Origin: Cladorhizidae sp. MBARI D1340-BT2
Lineage: Eukaryota; Porifera; Demospongiae; Poecilosclerida; Cladorhizidae
Assembly (NCBI GenBank): GCA_028752905.1
Contig: JAQNBH010000006.1
Span: 30,752,908-30,816,907 of the forward strand
Length of the DNA: 64,000 bases
Reading direction: 5' to 3'
Position 1 is the first letter of the stretch, and each line of letters opens with the position of its first letter. The notes beneath the pieces were generated by a model. It saw nothing but the letters and a program-made list of their open reading frames with translations. It searched no databases and was not told where the DNA came from. This document shows, in pieces, positions 47,067-58,867 of this stretch. The position numbers were made by a program, and so were the translations under genes.

Positions 47067-47347
47067 ACAAGGAATACTCAGAATGCGAGTTTTATAGCTC
47101 TGGATTTATGATGCCACCTCCACCCCATTGCAAGGATCTTAAGTTTGACCGGGGAAGGTTCATGTATGAGTATACAACCAACATGTAGTTAGAGTGAGGC
47201 ACTGCTGATTGTACATTTTATAATAACCCTGCCCAATTAGCTAACTTTGAAGTTGCTAGATCCACCACTTGTGCTGACCAGACTCGATATGCTTTTGATG
47301 TGCGTGACAACGATTTGTTTTTGTTTGCAATTAGCCAAAACAATTAG
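47060..47347 (+). pseudogene. unknown reading frame with two internal stops
   Basis: 96 codons from ATG to TAG, interrupted by TAG and TGA near 47,188-47,199. The frame reads SECEFYSSGFMMPPPPHCKD, DRGRFMYEYTTNM, then FYNNPAQLANFEVARSTTCA and RYAFDVRDNDLFLFAISQNN. The protein-like composition on both sides of the stops suggests a former gene or exon. Family unknown. Confidence 0.35.
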
Positions 47348-47349
47348 AT

Positions 47350-48768
47350 ATCCTTTGGCCATCCATGCTTGGCTCTGTCCCGGAAGTGTTGCCAAGCTCT
47401 GGTCCAGCTGTGTAGGGTGAAGCTAGCTTAAGTTGGTAGGTTTGCACCCAGTAGCAAATGCACTAGCACTTCCCTCAAGCAGCAAACGCAAATAGCACAT
47501 TTAACCGTGTGAGCTTTTAATGCTGAAAACTATGCTCACCAGTTTTATACATTTAGCATGATGATTTAAATGTTACTGGGTCAACAAACTGTACGTGGCT
47601 ATATAAATTTTTGGCTCCCTGCAGTTTGTTGGAAAAGATTGTTTTCTTGTAATAATTATTCATTATTCCTTATCAAAGATAGAGCATCTATAGCATAAAC
47701 ATTGAGTCAGTAAATTTAAGTCGTTCTTCGAGAAAGTCTACACTGTCAACTGAGAGTTGGCTGAGTACTAATATTCCTAATATTATTCCTGATGAAGGCT
47801 AGAGCATCTAGTCAAAATATCGAGAGAGTAAATTTCCAAGTTAATTACAGAGAAGATCATAGTACTAGTACAACTACTATTGCTACTACTATAAAATTCA
47901 GGTGGGAGTGTGTAGCATCAGGGTGTCGATGTGTGGCAGCATCTGTCACTTCAAGAAATGTGAACTATATAGCCCTCACAGCCTCCACAATAGCCTCACA
48001 ATAACAAACCTGACTGTTCCTTACTTGTCTTTGACAAATGAATCACCTGCCTTAGGAAAGTTGATGTTGATCATCTCTAATCAATGGCTACAAAGGCAAC
48101 CAGGCAACATAAATGCCCCCCAAAAATGAGTGACTCTCCAGAGCTAATATTATTAATATAGAGGTGGTGAGAAAGTTTCTCTACCACCTATATAGCTATC
48201 TGGGGCTATAAAGTACAAGGTTTTCTACAGCTGTAAGGTCATGTCATTCTATAGGTTTATAAGAGACAAAAACAGCAAGAAAGGTATAACAATATTTAAT
48301 TAAAGTTCTAAACTAGAGCAAGCTTTTACCTAGCTATATATACATAATCGTACATCAATATTTCTGGTGAAAACAGTATCATCCAAGAGGGTGATGTGGC
48401 AGTGCTATATAACAGCATGTGGGGCACTACCTTACTGCCTGGTGGGCTATATAACAGCATGTGTTCATAGAGGCTTCTGATAGACTGTCATTTCATTTCT
48501 CCTGATCTTGGAAAGCAACAGAGTTCAAAGCAGCATGCATCCAAATGTGTGATGTACAATGGTATGAGTGGGCCCCCCACCTCCTTTCAGCTTTATAAGA
48601 ATATCAGGAGATATATGGCAATTTCTGTCATTTCTCCCAACCTTGGTATGCCTCCAACCATTTGATTCCTTGCCGACTGTATTGTAGATGTTGATGGGCA
48701 GGCTCCAAGTGGTCTTTCTTGCCATCAGCGATGTAGAGAAATCAGATTGCTGACAAGTATACTTGATG
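47350..48768. other. no gene recognised
   Basis: Small features only: a hairpin-like GAGGTGGTGAGAAAG...CTCTACCACCT at about 48,160-48,190 and a twice-repeated CTATATAACAGCATGTG at 48,403-48,463. The stretch ends sharply where Ginger copy C begins. Confidence 0.4.
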
Positions 48769-49161
48769 GTGCTCACCAAGGGCAAAAGCGTACCTTAGCC
48801 CGACTGACCACAGGATTAATACTGGACTACTATGGTTGTAAGAATAGTTTAGTGCACAGCATCCCAAATTAAAATGTTAATTGAAGTTGAAATATATTTT
48901 ATCACATTGACACTGAATAGTGTTGTAACCATATAGATAATAATATGTTACTTTTTATACCTTTAGCTAAACACTTGTCACACAAGTGCCAGAAGATGCA
49001 GATGATCAAGTTGATTGCACCTGAGTTACATCCCATTAAAGTTTTAAGCAGGTAACTAAGTTACTGTGACCAAGTGTACTGAGCAACAATGTGCAAATGA
49101 TAGAAAAGATGCCCATTGGAAATACGTTAGGCCCAACTGGGGAAATATATGATAGCTAGAC

Positions 49162-49513
49162 TGTTATAACAATCACTCCATTACTGCCTCCACACAACCA
49201 CAAGTCACCTCACAAATAATTATAAACTTCAGCAATAATAATATATTCTTGGACTATATTACTGCCTCCACAACCACAAGGGACGTCACAAATATGATAA
49301 AATTCAGATTACTCTAACATAAGGTATGAAGAGATTTATAGCTTAGTTTTGCAAGAAAATGTGCTGCTATATAGCATCAGTTATTTATCACAATTTTGCT
49401 GTCCCTTCTGGAGGCAGTAATGCAGGGATTGTTATCCAAGAATATTTTATTGCTGAAGTTTATGAGGTCCCTTATGGTAGAGTGGAGGCAGTAATGGAGT
49501 GATTGTTATGACA
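49162..49513. mobile_element. 352-bp MITE, copy in Ginger C
   Basis: Same element and same insertion point as 15,375-15,726, with one mismatch in the left terminal repeat (TGTTATAAC). It therefore came with the duplicated host element and is not an independent insertion. Confidence 0.85.
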
Positions 49514-50531
49514 GCAAAATATCAAAGCCTACCCTATATGTCCTTTTATTTATTAATTATTTTTTTACATATTACTTGTTCCCACTATATTTTAAAGCTT
49601 TCGTGAATTGGAATACTATTTTGATGCTATATATGCCTGCAATGCCCACACGAAGAGGAGTGTCCTGGTCAGACCTAGTCCAGGTTACTCCACAGGTCAA
49701 GTTGGTATGCATGCATGACAAGTTTGGGACAGATTGGTCCAGTGGTTTGGAATGCCATAAGGAACAATCCTAAAATGCTTCCCCCATCAGTAACTACATT
49801 CAACAATCCTTCTTTGATTCTTCCCTGCAAAAGCCATACACTCAATCCACTGCATCTAACACAGCGATTTGGTAAAGGATCGAGCAATTTGGGTTGCGCA
49901 CGCCGTTCATCTTAGACGAACTATATATGCAAAAATCAACCTTTTTTTAGAAGCTCTCTGAAGCGATACCAAAGACACCTTACCAGATAACGCTCTACAA
50001 AATGGCATAAAAATAAATCAAATCTATGCAGCCAATAAGATGATGATATGATGATAATGATGATGATGCTGATGATGATTTTACGCGTCATTTTTCCGAC
50101 TTTTTTTTAGTTTGGAGAACTGCGCTTCTGTGTGCTATATTGTTGGGAAGGATTTCTGCGACATCCTGTTTTTAGGGTCTGTATAGGGATAGAATCGAGT
50201 ATATGGCGAGTTTTAGTTTGTTGCTGAATGATCTCTGACCTGCCAAACCAACATGAGAGTGCTAATGCATTTTAAAATGCAGGCAAGAAAAGCCTAAACT
50301 TTTAGGCCGCATGAATAGATTTGATATTGGACAAGTTAGTATATAGGGGAATTTAGACGCTACATATATACACAGATTAAATTGAATAATTTTTTGGTTA
50401 ATTTTAATAAACAGGTTAGATGATCCTTTACCAATCCAAATCTTATGCACTATATATTAATTAAAATGCATAAAATCAGGTAATTACAGGCACATCTGAT
50501 TTGCTTAAAATCATGTAGCAAATACTTTCAG

Positions 50532-50754
50532 TTGGGATATTTTGGGTATAGACCTCATTGGTCCATTTGCAGCCACAGACGAAGGCCATATATATGTCTG
50601 CACTGTTACAGATCTCTTTACCAAGTGGGTATTTGCTCGGCCAATCGAGTCCAAGTCAGCTGGTGATGTCGCAAGCATTCTACTCGAGCTCATCTACAGT
50701 TATGGTCCTCCCTAAAAAATTATAATGGATCCGGTGCGTGAATTTATAAACCAG
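50532..50754 (+). pseudogene. Ginger integrase core exon 1, copy C
   Basis: 223 bases between TTTCAG and GTAACT. It opens with the first-Asp box GIDLIGPF and ends MDPVREFINQ. It has the shared TAA after GPP. Exon 2 follows at about 51,020-51,175 with Lys in place of the catalytic Glu. Confidence 0.8.
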
Positions 50755-51577
50755 GTAACTAACTTAATAAAACTGTTGACATCTGTGTTTATGAAATGAC
50801 ATGTGTATGTGGTCTGAGAAGTGAAAATTAATCAAGGAAAATGTGTTGGATTTGTTTACAAGAGCAAAGTTAGACTATTCAGTACAAGGCAGACTTAACA
50901 CAATTTATGATAACTATATTAGCGATTTCAGTCTTGATTCTCTGGAAATTTCCTCCTGTTTCCTTTTGATAAATATTCATGTAGAGTAATGTTCTGTTTG
51001 TGTGAACTTATTTGATGACTCAGCTCAATGATGTTGTCTTAACTGATTTTGGAGTGAAGCAGATGATGGTATGTTCAGCATATCACCCTCAGAGCAATGG
51101 CCAAGATAAGCGGACTAATCAAACTCTTAATAGGGCACTGTCCAAGTATACAAACGATGCTCAATCTGACTGAGACAATTAAGCTACCAATATTTAATAA
51201 TTATTTTTCAAGATTGACAGTTTCTTAATAAATAGAGAGATTTCTACTATTACCACCACATTCCAATAGATGCCAATATCACATTTCATGGTAATCTGTG
51301 ATTACCCCAGAAAATCTCACCAGAATCTCCAATGAATCCTCTCGCACTGAAACACCCACCCACTCACAGACACACACATATAAAATTATGAAAAGGCATA
51401 AAAATAGTACTTATTGCTACCGTATTGCTACAAAATTTGATTAAGTTTTGCGAGTGCATTGTTATTCGTAAAACATACTCGCAATATTTTTTATCGCACA
51501 AAACATTCCACATGCATATTGCAGCCAAAAGCCAGACAGTTTACTAGCGAGAATGAGAAGCTGACCAGAGTGTGACC

Positions 51578-51677
51578 NNNNNNNNNNNNNNNNNNNNNNN
51601 NNNNNNNNNNNNNNNNNNNNNNNNNNNNNNNNNNNNNNNNNNNNNNNNNNNNNNNNNNNNNNNNNNNNNNNNNNNNN
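51578..51677. other. assembly gap, 100 N
   Basis: Exactly 100 N, the usual placeholder for a gap of unknown size. The two sides are parts of the same repeat family in opposite orientation, the situation in which assemblers join or collapse copies wrongly. Confidence 0.99.
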
Positions 51678-53280
51678 AACAAGCAGGACACTCAGGCACA
51701 AGGGACACAAAAGAAACCAGAACCTAAAACCAACAAACCAATCCAACAAATCAACCCAAGAAGCATATAAAAGGATATCTACAAAACACACATTTACTAA
51801 GGCACACACCGCCATAAGTGTGTACCCCAAAATGAAGAAGTCTCTCATGAATTTAAATGAATTAAGAGATTAAAATAACATCATAGATTAAAATATTATC
51901 AAGTGTAATGCATCTTTCTCTCTTGAAAGAGAAAGTACTCCAGTTTCATCATTTCAGTAATCACCTACTAGCCATAACCCTCCCTCCCCCTAGGGAATGT
52001 TTATCCTCAGTTTATCAGTTTATCACTTTCTAAGTTTTTTTTCCTTCTTTCTGTTCTAGCCCAAACAAAACCTGCACCATCATGCATCATCCACATTCCA
52101 ATGCAACACTCTGTAATACACACAACACCCACTTACTATATATAGCATCACTCACACCATCCACCATGCAATCACAAAAGTGTGAATATGTGCTTACCTC
52201 TCTTTATAAGCACCAACAAGCATTGAGTACCTCATTCTTAGCATAGACAAAGATACCTCCAAATATTTGCCAATTAAAAATATATTGATCTCGCTGTCAA
52301 ATAACTTTTTGAAGACAACCATATTTACATCAATAAGTCCTCTACCATGTCCTGCCATTGCTCAGCATTGAAGACTCTCTCCCTGGAGAGCAGGAGGATA
52401 TCTAGAGGAGCAGGAGGATAGCTAGAGGTTGGACGCACCAACACAGGACAGATTACCACTCCACCACAGGTGGCCCCTCCCACTGCTCCCCATCAATATA
52501 CCACACTATCACTCATTCAGAGGCAAGAAGAAGATAATCACGTTTCGGATTATCTCCATCAACACTGTAAACACCAAGTTGATACACGCACGTACAACAC
52601 TAACACTACCACCCTTAGCAATAAATACACTAGAGAATTTCTAATTCTAGGAAGGATACTCTGCGCCAATCCAGAACAGCCTCCCAAAAGAACTGGATGA
52701 CAAATAAACAAACACAATAGACAGCTTCCTCTAGCACAGAGATTTGCAGACTACAGAGAAAATCCATATGCCTACATTGGAGGATATGTTCTTTCAACTG
52801 GGTAGTGTGGTAATCCCTTGGCTTCAGGCTCCAGCCTACAGCTCATAATTAACAATGATTGTATCCTTGGGTTGGCCATCATACCTGTCCCCCACTCCCC
52901 CACAGGGTGCCATGGCTGGAACCAAACCAGATATAATCCCTGCCCAGTATACCATAACCAGGCCCCTAGACATAATCCCTGCCCAGTATACCATAACCCA
53001 GCCCCTAGACATAATCCCTGCCCAGTATAACATAACCAGGCCCCTAGACATAATTCCTGCCGAGTATACCATAACCCAGCCCCTAGACATAATCCCTGCC
53101 CAGTATACCATAACCAGGCCCCTAGACATAATCCCTGCCCAGTATACCATAACCCAGCCCCTAGACATAATACCTGCCCAGTATACCATAACCAGGCCCC
53201 TAGACATAATCCCTGCCCAGTACACCATAACCAGGCCCCTAGACATAATGCCCTCCGAGTATACAATAATACCTGCCTAC
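51678..53280 (-). mobile_element. Ginger-like element, fragment E in left-arm orientation
   Basis: Colinear with 10,720-12,172: arm sequence to about 52,560, the loop's single-copy part to 52,930, then the 39-bp minisatellite. After the array it continues into sequence not seen in the giant inverted repeat. It shows what the loop looked like before the right arm was joined to it. Confidence 0.85.
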
Positions 53281-53427
53281 CATAACAGAACTAAGCTGGA
53301 CATGATTGACTCCCTCCAAACTCACCAAACCTCAAACCCTCTCCAACCCCTTCATAACACAACAAGCAGGACCCTCACACTACATGGCCTGTTGATGTTT
53401 TTTGGTTGTTATTTTTTTTGGGGGTAG
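52855..53427 (+). CDS. ORF across the 39-bp minisatellite, doubtful gene
   Basis: 190 codons from ATG, with about nine copies of a 13-residue repeat (PLDIIPAQYTITR or ...TITQ). R and Q versions alternate for most of the array, so the real period is 78 bp there. Flanks are MIVSLGWPSYLSPTPPQGAM before and a hydrophobic tail after. The opposite strand and other frames are open too, and the loop copy at 11,930 is frameshifted, so I doubt it is expressed as protein. Confidence 0.2.
   Translation: MIVSLGWPSYLSPTPPQGAMAGTKPDIIPAQYTITRPLDIIPAQYTITQPLDIIPAQYNITRPLDIIPAEYTITQPLDIIPAQYTITRPLDIIPAQYTITQPLDIIPAQYTITRPLDIIPAQYTITRPLDIMPSEYTIIPAYHNRTKLDMIDSLQTHQTSNPLQPLHNTTSRTLTLHGLLMFFGCYFFWG
52931..53255. 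repeat. 39-bp minisatellite, about 8 copies, 78-bp higher-order period
   Basis: Same unit as 11,930-12,172. Neighbouring units alternate between ATAACCAGGCCCC and ATAACCCAGCCCC, a two-unit higher-order repeat, until the last two units, which are both of the first type. Confidence 0.95.
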
Positions 53428-53429
53428 GG

Positions 53430-55320
53430 GAGTTTACTGGTAGAGGAGGTGCCAAAAAACTGCCCCCCACAACTAATTGACCCAAATAGGCCCACAACAC
53501 AACACCACAAAAAAACATTCCTTCATAGTAAACCATCACATTAGGAACACTCCAACGGAAAGAAACTAAAATACAGAACAAGGATTGAAATTTTGCATCA
53601 CACCAAACAAACCCTTCAGATTATTCCTCCATATTTCACATTAGATGACTAAGATTATTTTAGAAGACAATCAGTAGGCTTCACAAGACACCCATGGTCC
53701 CTAAAAGCAATAGCAACCCCAAAGGGCAGTAAAATGTAAGAAAATATTTTGAAATAGCAAGAGAAAGACAAGTAACCCGACTGAACATAAGTCCAGCATG
53801 TCTGCCAAGTAGAACAAGACCTTTCAACCTTAGCTAATGATAGATCAATAATTAAAAAATCAGTTGACAAAGGTTCATGCATATGGGTAGGAGACACAGA
53901 AAACTAGATAAAAACAATATAGTAGACACAAATCTTTATAAAGAAATAATGCATGATTCCACACCTTTTCCGAGGACATATCTTTGTCCTACACCTCCTG
54001 TTCTACAAGCAGAAGATGTTGAAAAGCTATCATGAAGCACATTATGGAAGAAGTAAGTAGATTCAGACTGTGTTACGGGTCATGATCTCTTGAGTTCTTT
54101 GGTAGCTGGGCTTTAACTGGTTTTTAAGTCATAGCTTCACTACTAGATATCATTTGCAATCTTTTTTTTCAAAGTAAGCTGTGCCATAAGTAGGCATTAG
54201 CAAACCCTAGATCTTTAGTCAGTCTTTGTGTGCAAGGCTTTAACTAAGTAGGGTACTCTAAATCTACAAAGGTCAGTAGTTGATCTTTACCTAGACTAGA
54301 CTAGTCAATAGCTTGTGTGTCAGCAGTCTCTAACTGGTATTATTGCAACATAGAGTTTGTTTTTTCACAGTTAACAGATTATTATAAAATTGTACATAAT
54401 GAAGGGGGGAAAAGTTGCTAGAGGGCTATATTCGTAAGGTTATTCGAACATGCTGATTGGCAACAAATAAGAAGTAAGCAGGATTTTGGTGATGAGACCT
54501 CGGCCACCAATTAACCCTTGCAAGATTTACACCAACCTGTATCTAGCTGTCTAGCCAACATTTCACCAATCTGTTGACAAACATTCTTATTTGGAGAGGG
54601 CTAGTAACGTTGTGCATGTTATGCATCGAAAAGAAGTAACTTTATTGGACATGTGATTGTGTATTTGTTTCACTTCAACCATTTAAGAAGGGAATGTTCT
54701 TCTTTGGAGAATCATCAGAGGGAATTAACTCAACTGTGTGCCACCTCTGGAAAGCAAGTTGGCTCTGGCAAATCCCCCAGTGCCCCTCAGCCTTCTTCAG
54801 TGCCACCACAAGGTTCAAAGAAGTTAGCATCCCATTGCTACAATTACCTTAGTTACAGACCACCTGTTTTTAGACTAGTGATTGGAAGACAGTCACTCAA
54901 AAGTGGGACTGCTAAAATAAATTTTTGACAATTTCTCCAATTTAGAGGGAAAAAACCATTTTTTATTGTGGCATCGTTCAGTGTGTGTAGAGGAGACTTG
55001 CTGCTTTCTTTTTCTTTCCTTATATACTTTTTTTTTGGACTTTTTTGTTCTTGTTTTTTTCTCCTTTTTCCCCCCTTCTTTCCCCCCCCCCATCTTTCAA
55101 GATTTCTTCACTGTGAGCATCACCCATTTCTCGTCCTATGGGTGGACTAAGAAATAATTTTCGGCCACTTCAAATATTTCTCTCCTCCTTCCCCTTCACC
55201 TCCTCCCCTTCTAGCAAACTATCGTATTAGAAACTTGGTCCTGACGGCTTAGCTTGTTGATTGATGATTGATTGTTTGGTACTTACAGGACCACTCTGAC
55301 CATGAGGAACTCTATCTAAG
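53430..55320. other. no gene recognised
   Basis: Unassigned AT-rich sequence. A 91-codon frame at 54,653-54,928 (Ser/Pro-rich middle, SGKSPSAPQPSSVPPQGSKK) has no known family. 54,955-55,100 is T- and C-rich. At 55,290-55,393, after CTTACAG, a short possible last exon encodes DHSDHEELYLRHLLNGMSEY and ends at a TAA. Confidence 0.35.
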
Positions 55321-55763
55321 GCATCTGCTCAATGGGATGTCCGAGTACAAAAAAATTCTGAAAGAGATAAGATTTCGGTTGCTCTGTAACTAAACCATAA
55401 TATATTGTGTGTTGAGCTCATCATTTGTGATATACAGAGGGAGGCCACTTAGTTACTTAACATGTCTGGCAATCAGATGCTTCAAGAAGCTCCTCCGTTG
55501 GAATTGCAGCCTATATTAAAGTCCTTTTTCCATTTTAATGGAAAATGGGAAAATTTGTGAGCACATGTGTCCAAAGGATATAGTACCATTCGCGTAATGA
55601 GGAACATCATCCAGCAGTTTCAATTAGCTCTTCAAACTCCTCCAATTAGCACTTCTCACAAATGAGCTCAACTACTTTACAATATATTATGGTTTAGTTA
55701 CAGAGCAACCAAAATCTTATCTCTTTCAGAATTTTTTTTGTACTCGGACATCCCAGCAGGTGC
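55321..55763. repeat. hairpin: 110-bp inverted repeats around a 223-bp spacer
   Basis: 55,321-55,430 is inverted at 55,654-55,763, including GGGATGTCCGAGTACAAAAA and CTAAACCATAATATATTGT with few mismatches. The right repeat ends exactly where Ginger sequence resumes. It could be a small foldback transposon or the scar of an inverted duplication. The left repeat overlaps the possible exon at 55,290. Confidence 0.8.
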
Positions 55764-56093
55764 AGGAATCGATCAGAAAAGTATCAGGAGAGCAAACGAA
55801 AATGTGCAGAGGGTACTGGATGTTCAGGATAGTGCGCAGAAAAGTGCCATTCGATCTTGTTATAATTATTGGTACTTATTATAAAACGCAAAACTAAGAG
55901 TGCATTATACATTTTTGGAGCTCAAAATCTCTAAATTGCACATTGTAGCAATATGGTATATTATTTTCCAAATTCTTATATACTAAAATATAAACATGGT
56001 TTTTGGTGTAAGCCTTCAGCTAAAGATGCATATACCTTGAATGTGCTGCTTGTAGTTATGATTTCTATGTATGATGTTTGTGTACTTATGTAG

Positions 56094-56351
56094 ATATGTA
56101 CTCCCCACAACTTATGGTATCAATACAAGTGTCCAGTCTCCAACAAAGCAACAGTGTTGATGTTCTACCGAACAGCTAGGGGTTCCATAGCCATCAATAA
56201 TGCAAAACATGAGAATGAGCAGGAGCTTCTCTACGAAAACATCTCACTCACTATGTCTCCTGAAGACATACAATATAATTTGGAGAAGCATGTGGCAGAT
56301 GTAAGAACAAAACTGACTGGCAAACATAAATATATGACATGGAATTGCTGA
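56094..56351 (+). pseudogene. Ginger integrase C-terminal exon, copy D
   Basis: Same exon as 18,169 and 5,745, but lacking seven bases after CAAAGCAACAG, which shifts the frame before the FYRTARGS box. The lysine-rich exon near 56,458-56,526 is also shortened. Confidence 0.7.
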
Positions 56352-56782
56352 CACTTTTTTGTAACCAAAAATGGGGGACAAATAGTTTAATGAAAATGTT
56401 TGATGCACTCCCCAAAAATCATGTTACAGATCCGTTTTATTTTGTAATCACATAGGTACATATGAGAAGATATGGCTAAAGCGAAGCATAAAGCTTATTT
56501 CGATTCCAAGCCCAAAAGAGGCTAATAGATTTGTTTTTATGAATTAATGTGTACCTTTAATGTGTGCCTTTATATAAGCTGAATCAAATTGGAGTCCCAT
56601 TGTTGTTACTGAGAAAAAATCGAAAGGCTAAGAATAATAAAATTTTCTGGATAGATGTATTTCCGAGTTTTGATAAATGTTAGAATGTCCTTGTCTGTTT
56701 TTTGTGATATATTTTTTATCTGTCGCTCGACCTTTACTGGATGGTTATAATTTTATATTACTAACCTGTTGACTATCATAGG

Positions 56783-57304
56783 TGATTGTGTCCTTAAAAG
56801 AGGAATGCAAGGAAGGTATCCATAAAAGGAGACAGGCTGGTCCATGACTAGTTGGGACCCTATGTAATCGTCTATGTCTCACCCAAAGGACTCTGCACAC
56901 TGCAGGATAACAACCAAAACATTATGAAGGTTAAAGTTAATGTCGGGCTCTTGAAGCCTTACTTAACTAGATAGATGCCAGTTCAACATGAGATACCTTC
57001 ATCCATCCTGTCACACAACACCAGTTCGAACAACCCTGGACCATCTGATGAGTTGTGTTATACAGCTTCCCCTGGGAGTCCAGAGAAGAGGCAGTGCCTA
57101 ATCATTAGACAGACTAAGAAAGATAGTCCAGTCCTCCCACCACCTGATATAAACACACCTGTCTCTAGTGAGCCAACACCAGACTGTGTTGTAACCAGTG
57201 TTACACAAGTTGTGCCTAGAATGCTTGGAAAACCCTTGCCTTGCAAACCACCTGTCCATTACAGAAAATTCCCTGATGACTTAAAAAAAAATTCTGCTGT
57301 CTGA
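56783..57304 (+). pseudogene. GPY/F domain and linker of the Ginger transposase
   Basis: After ATCATAG the sequence gives DCVLKRGMQ, a frame change, then GPYVIVYVSPKGLCTLQDNN and VNVGLLKPYLTR followed by TAG. The same frame then continues as a Pro/Ser-rich linker (MPVQHEIPSSILSHNTSSNN to 57,304). GPY/F domains mark Ginger1-type and chromovirus-like integrases. The stop and frameshift show decay. Confidence 0.7.
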
Positions 57305-58094
57305 AGCATGGCTAGAGGACACACACATAGATGAGGCGCACAGGCTCTACTTCGCAATCAGTTTCCAAAGATGGGTGGCTTCCAGTCCATTGGGTATGTG
57401 GCACCAGGAAGTGGAGGCTCAATAACTGGAACTCCGTTCGGGATTATATCCAAATCATGAATACTGGTGGCCACTGGGTCTGTGTGTCCAGCATAGGAAT
57501 GCCAAAGGGGACTGTGCGGGTGTATGACAGCCTCTATACAAGAACCAGTAAGAAATAACCTGAATGATAATATTTTATATGCTAAACTTTAAAAAAAATT
57601 ACACATTCTGATTAGGTGGATCAAGAATTAATTGTTGTCAATTTCCAACAACTTTTATGACATGCATTAGAAATTGAATAATGTCATTGGATCAAACAGT
57701 GTTGTTTTATTTTAATCCTCTCAATTAAAAAATTGGGCTCCTTGATAACTACAGCTGTGAGCTTAGAAATCTATACTCTATTTTTTACTTACATAGTATC
57801 TCAACTCAAGCATCTTATTAAAAACCAGGGCCTTGCAAGAGTGTCAATTTCACCTAAATATGATTCACAGCTCAATATTAATGGCAAGATGCCAATGTAT
57901 GGTACAACAATGAACCCACTAAAATAGGTACTGTACGTGTTACCATTCAATCAATTCTTGGAAATAAATAGTAGTTATAACACTACAAACAATTAATAGT
58001 TGTTTCGTTTGTTTGTTCTTACTGTTGTTGGATCATTGCAGAACTGGATACACTAAAATGCCTGGCATGGATGGAATTATATCAAGGAAGCCAC

Positions 58095-58620
58095 TGTCAG
58101 AAACCTTTCTGACTAATGAATACCAACCACAACCGCCTGTTCAACCACACAAGCAGAAAGTACATCAGGATACACAACCACAAACCACACAGAATAGACA
58201 TAGCCACTCGTTCTCACCAGTAGTCCTGGAAGACCTTCGAAAGTATTCTATAGACACAGCACGGACAACCGCAAGTATTCTGATTGGTCACCAGGAAAGG
58301 GAGTGTCCAGAAAAACAGCTCGGAATGATAAAAGACAGCTGAACAAACTAGAACATAGAGAAAAAGCCAGATAGACTTATTTATAAGCTATACTGTGTGC
58401 ATGTAGCCTGAGTATTCGAAAGTGCATATATATTCGTTGTTGTAAGAACCACTTTGTGTATGAGCATATCTATACTCGGGGAAGGGAGACTGCTAGGATT
58501 TAGCAGTAGGTCTACTATTGGATTGTGGGCGTCAATCAGTGTGATTGTGAGACTTAGGTTACTTGGTGTCTGGATAGACAAAGTAGGACCTAGGTGGAGC
58601 TTAGGAGAGATTCACTGACA
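58095..58620 (+). mobile_element. 5' LTR of the inserted gypsy element
   Basis: 526 bases, TGTCAG at one end and CTGACA at the other. A TATA-like TTATAAGC lies at about 58,381. Its last 120 bases match 60,464-60,587 with a few differences. Confidence 0.85.
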
Positions 58621-58622
58621 AC

Positions 58623-58640
58623 TGGTGGCAGCGGTGGGAT
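58623..58640 (+). promoter_or_regulatory. tRNA-Leu primer binding site
   Basis: TGGTGGCAGCGGTGGGAT, two bases after the LTR, an 18-base match to the complement of a tRNA-Leu 3' end including CCA. It is the best of the four sites in the window. Confidence 0.9.
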
Positions 58641-58867
58641 TCTCTTAGTGAAAGGGAATCCTAGGAATGTGAATTTGTTCTGTTGTATCTATATTTTTTC
58701 CCCCTTCTAAGAGAGTTGTGTAACAGCTAGACAGGGACAACTCAGGTGATCACTACCTTGGAGTTTGAAAACCAGATCCTCTACTCGAGCTAGGTTGTTA
58801 GTTCTATTAATTTCTCATTTTGTCGTTCGATCGTTTGGGGAGACACGGTTCGAGACCGACATCTAAG

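Larger units (their letters stand above)
48769..51577 (+). mobile_element. Ginger-like integrase transposon, copy C (5' part)
   Basis: Nearly identical to 14,771-17,800 of the right arm, much closer than either is to the left arm. About 205 bases (matching 14,881-15,085) are missing between AAATG and GTTAATTGAAG. It contains the MITE (49,162-49,513), integrase exon 1 (50,532-50,754, same TAA, MDPV box) and exon 2 (from about 51,020, DKR and the destroyed donor). It stops at an assembly gap. About 45 bases further along the element, the sequence resumes at 55,764. Confidence 0.85.

Noticed and set aside
55020..55157. Phe/Ser-rich small protein
   Set aside because: Translation of a T- and C-rich tract in several frames; no independent support.
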